The position numbers were made by a program, and so were the translations under genes. A stretch of DNA of 64,000 nt from Spirosoma sp. (GTDB lineage Bacteria > Bacteroidota > Bacteroidia > Cytophagales > Spirosomataceae), in assembly GCF_026391055.1 (NCBI RefSeq), contig NZ_JAPLET010000021.1:62001-126000 (forward strand). Direction: 5' to 3'. Shown piece after piece: positions 61,834 through 64,000 of this stretch; position 1 is the first letter of the stretch, and each line of letters starts with the position of its first letter. The notes beneath the pieces were generated by a model. It was not told where the DNA came from and did no database searches. It worked only from the letters and a program-made list of their open reading frames with translations.

Positions 61834-63192
61834 TTACTCACCATTGGGGTTATTCCTCCGCTTAGCCAAGTCGTTAAAGATCGACTTTAGCCGCCGTAAC
61901 CAGCTCGAAATTCGAATGTCGGTTGGTTCTCTGTCCGCCGACAGGCTTCCGATTGCGTCGCCCGGGCTGATGGCAATGGCCTCTGATTTAGGAATGATTA
62001 ACCGCTGGGAAGCATATAAACTTTGGTGGCCCGACATCAGGTAACTGAGTACGCAGGATACGGCGGCATAAGGTGCTACTGACGCGCCAAACAGTTCGAT
62101 TGCCAACATACTGGTTGCAATAGGCGTATTAGTTGTTCCAGCCAACAAGCTCACAAACCCGATAGCCGCAAAAGTGGATTGATCGGCTCCAACCAGTTGA
62201 GAGAAGAAGCTCCCAGCCGTTGCCCCGATGAACAGCACCGGCGTAATAACACTGCCGCTCCGGCTGATGCTGAGTGTGATGATTGTGAAAAGAGCTTTCA
62301 GCAGAAACGCGTACCCACTTACATGAATGCCTTTGATACAATCCTCCATCAAATTCAGGCCCAACCCCAAATAGTCCCTCGAGAACAAAAGAGTTAAGCC
62401 AACCAGGATTACCCCGCCCAACAAACCTTTCAAGGGACGCCAGAGCGGAATCGCATTCGTTGCCCGTGTGCTTTGCTGAATGGCCCGAACCAGAGCGTAA
62501 GCACATAAACCAAAGAAAATTCCGCCTGCCAGCAGTTGTATAAAAAATCCCTGGCCAAAGGCCGGGATAAACGTCAGAGGATAATAAAAGAAAGTGACAC
62601 CAAGTGCCGAAGAGACCTGATAGGCCGTTACGGAGGCAACAAAAGCTGGCAACAACACATCGTAAACGATTACCCCAACGGCCAGTACCTCAATTCCAAA
62701 CAGGGCACCCGCCATGGGTGCCCCAAAAACACAGGCAAACCCGGCACAAAAACCGCAAAGAACCATTTTCCGACGGTCGATGTCATCGACCCGAAACAGA
62801 TTGGCGCATACGCTGCCGATACCTGCCCCAATCTGGGCACATGGACTTTCTTTACCCGCCGAGCCTCCGGTAGCGAGAATAAGTACAACATTGACGACTT
62901 TCGTAGGAATGAAGCTACCCTCCAGCTTACCATAATTTTTATTAATAGCGTCAATCAGGGCGTCGGTTCCCAGATGTCTCTTCAGAACAAACTGACTCAG
63001 CAGATTCGCCAGGAAAAAGCTGACGGGTAGTAAGTAAAATATATGCTGGTACTGATTACTCTGTTCAATGATGTAGTGAAGCGAAAGAATGAATCCCGAC
63101 GCGACAACGCCAACCAGACAGCCAATTAAACTGGCAATGAACAGCCACTTTAAGACCGAAAAAAACAAGATCACTTCGTCATTTATCCGCAT
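61834..63192 (-). CDS. Chloride channel/transporter family protein (ClC)
   Basis: 452 residues with about 10-12 helical membrane segments. GGSAGKESPCAQIGAGIGS (109-127) matches the GREGP motif, keeping the gating Glu as GKESP. RSGSVITPVLFIGATAGSFF fits the GxFxP motif region. The usual GSGIP after helix C/D reads LGTDALIDAI here. No CBS domains follow. ClC proteins carry Cl-, and some variants F-, either as channels or as H+/anion exchangers. Its stop lies 101 bases from the response regulator start, so it may be upstream in the same transcription direction but probably separate. Confidence 0.88.
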   Translation of the reverse strand: MRINDEVILFFSVLKWLFIASLIGCLVGVVASGFILSLHYIIEQSNQYQHIFYLLPVSFFLANLLSQFVLKRHLGTDALIDAINKNYGKLEGSFIPTKVVNVVLILATGGSAGKESPCAQIGAGIGSVCANLFRVDDIDRRKMVLCGFCAGFACVFGAPMAGALFGIEVLAVGVIVYDVLLPAFVASVTAYQVSSALGVTFFYYPLTFIPAFGQGFFIQLLAGGIFFGLCAYALVRAIQQSTRATNAIPLWRPLKGLLGGVILVGLTLLFSRDYLGLGLNLMEDCIKGIHVSGYAFLLKALFTIITLSISRSGSVITPVLFIGATAGSFFSQLVGADQSTFAAIGFVSLLAGTTNTPIATSMLAIELFGASVAPYAAVSCVLSYLMSGHQSLYASQRLIIPKSEAIAISPGDAIGSLSADREPTDIRISSWLRRLKSIFNDLAKRRNNPNGE

Positions 63193-63352
63193 CTGGATAT
63201 AAACCGAAGAACAGTAGGCTCAGTTTATTCTCTCTCGAGGCAAAACCAACCTTACCCCCGATTAGTAGGCTGTTCATTTGATTAATGATCATGATTTTCG
63301 GCCAAGACTTATATAAGAATGTTCAGCACCAGTAAACCCATTATGCCTGACG

Positions 63353-64000
63353 TTACCTTTTTAGTTTATCTGGCGAGTAAACCAATCCTTCCACCGCTGC
63401 CGGCTGACCATTTCCCGGCTTGACAAAAACACAGGTAAACATCCATTTCACCAGTCGATAGGCGCTGGTCTTAAAATTGCCGACCGGTACTTTGATCAGC
63501 ACTTTATTCCAGCCTTTTTTCAAGTGAACAAGCTCCGTCGAGCGGTTTTCGTAAGGCTCGTCGGTGTACGGTTGTTCAGAATCCAGAGGGTGCAAACCGG
63601 CATTTGTCCAGCGAGGGGGTATTAGCGCCCGATCATTGACCCATATGTTGCTGCCCTTGTAATCCCACTGACCCTGTGGCGGACTGGCGTCTTTCTCCGA
63701 CCGGCCATAATTATGAAAACCAATCCAGGCCCCAACCGTCTGGGCACGGGGCGAATACACATACGTGTATGCGTAGACGGTATGGTTCGGTTGGGGGTTG
63801 GTCAGGTACGCGCGCACCACATCAGGCCCCCATACATGACGCAGGTAGACAGTGCCCCCCGTCGCGTCGACACCCTTAAAATCAGAGGCTCCCTGCTCAG
63901 GTGGAAAAACAGCCTCCAGCTTACCCTGATTTGGAAAAGGTGCACTGATTCGCCAGTGTATGTTGCTTTGCCGAACATACGGAAACGTAAGCTGGCTGAA
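63353..64000 (-). CDS. C-terminal part of a secreted glycosidase-like protein (cut by window edge)
   Basis: The minus strand is open from the window edge to the stop at 63353, 215 codons, without start in the window. It reads like the C-terminal accessory region of large Bacteroidota GH20-type beta-N-acetylhexosaminidases: GGTVYLRHVWGPDVVRAYL, VYAYTYVYSPRAQTVGAWIG, HNYGRSEKDASPPQGQWDYK, VHLKKGWNKVLIKVPVG, KWMFTCVFV and VEGLVYSPDK at the end. It lacks a T9SS sorting tail. The catalytic part is outside the window, so GH20 is a recollection-based guess. Confidence 0.55.
   Translation of the reverse strand, partial: FSQLTFPYVRQSNIHWRISAPFPNQGKLEAVFPPEQGASDFKGVDATGGTVYLRHVWGPDVVRAYLTNPQPNHTVYAYTYVYSPRAQTVGAWIGFHNYGRSEKDASPPQGQWDYKGSNIWVNDRALIPPRWTNAGLHPLDSEQPYTDEPYENRSTELVHLKKGWNKVLIKVPVGNFKTSAYRLVKWMFTCVFVKPGNGQPAAVEGLVYSPDKLKR

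Noticed and set aside
62536..63030. 164-codon plus-strand frame
   Set aside because: Shadow of the ClC gene on the opposite strand, low-complexity composition.

Overview
The window looks like chromosomal DNA of a Bacteroidota bacterium, most likely a Cytophagales member close to Spirosoma. The evidence is a type IX secretion (T9SS) sorting domain on an exported esterase, frequent TTG/GTG starts with few Shine-Dalgarno sequences, TAnnTTTG-like promoter motifs, a Bacteroidota-type ParE, and several protein families typical of that phylum. The genus is an inference. No tRNA, rRNA, CRISPR array, insertion sequence or phage gene was recognised.

Region 1 (1-32,066) is a surface-polysaccharide locus. 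After the 5' end of parE (minus strand, cut by the window edge), a long plus-strand run begins with export genes: a six-SLBB outer-membrane export protein, a Wzz-like co-polymerase, and a Wzm/Wzt ABC exporter whose ATPase has a C-terminal carbohydrate-binding-type extension. A VioA-like sugar aminotransferase, a membrane GT-C glycosyltransferase, a WbqC-family protein, a NeuD/PglD-like acyltransferase, glycosyltransferases (GT4, GT9, GT2, GT8-like, a DUF5672 protein) and an O-antigen ligase/polymerase-like membrane protein follow. A three-gene minus-strand unit (T9SS SGNH esterase, formyltransferase, polysaccharide deacetylase) sits inside the locus and probably tailors the polymer. It is followed by two more GT2 enzymes, a WcaF-like acetyltransferase and a WecA/MraY-like initiating phosphotransferase. 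Together the genes could start, build, modify, polymerise and export a glycan that probably contains a 4-amino-4,6-dideoxy sugar.

Region 2 (32,077-39,927) holds transketolase, an arginyl-tRNA-protein transferase-like protein, a nucleotidyltransferase with an altered signature, and a 1119-residue protein joining a GHMP (fucokinase-like) kinase domain to a UDP-glucose-pyrophosphorylase-like domain. That order is the reverse of known Fkp enzymes, and the kinase phosphate loop is eroded.

Region 3 (about 39,930-44,410) is AT-rich and gene-poor. It carries three single-domain receivers (one with Glu in place of the phospho-acceptor Asp, one with a damaged Mg site), a stand-alone LytTR regulator and two small unknown proteins, separated by long non-coding gaps with hairpins.

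Region 4 (44,415-53,645) is a mixed metabolic stretch: an HPF/RaiA-like protein, a GlcG/HbpS gene broken by two compensating frameshifts, a ketopantoate reductase-like protein, a methyltransferase, a CocE/NonD hydrolase, a MocR regulator divergent from a class V aminotransferase with a probable shared operator, a DUF1572 protein, an NTF2-like protein and the tail of an S41 protease.

Region 5 (53,719-64,000, all minus strand) holds a response regulator, histidine kinase, TolC, RND pump and lipoprotein adaptor that look like one self-regulated efflux operon, preceded by a ClC-type channel. The 3' end of a probable GH20-type glycosidase lies at the window edge.
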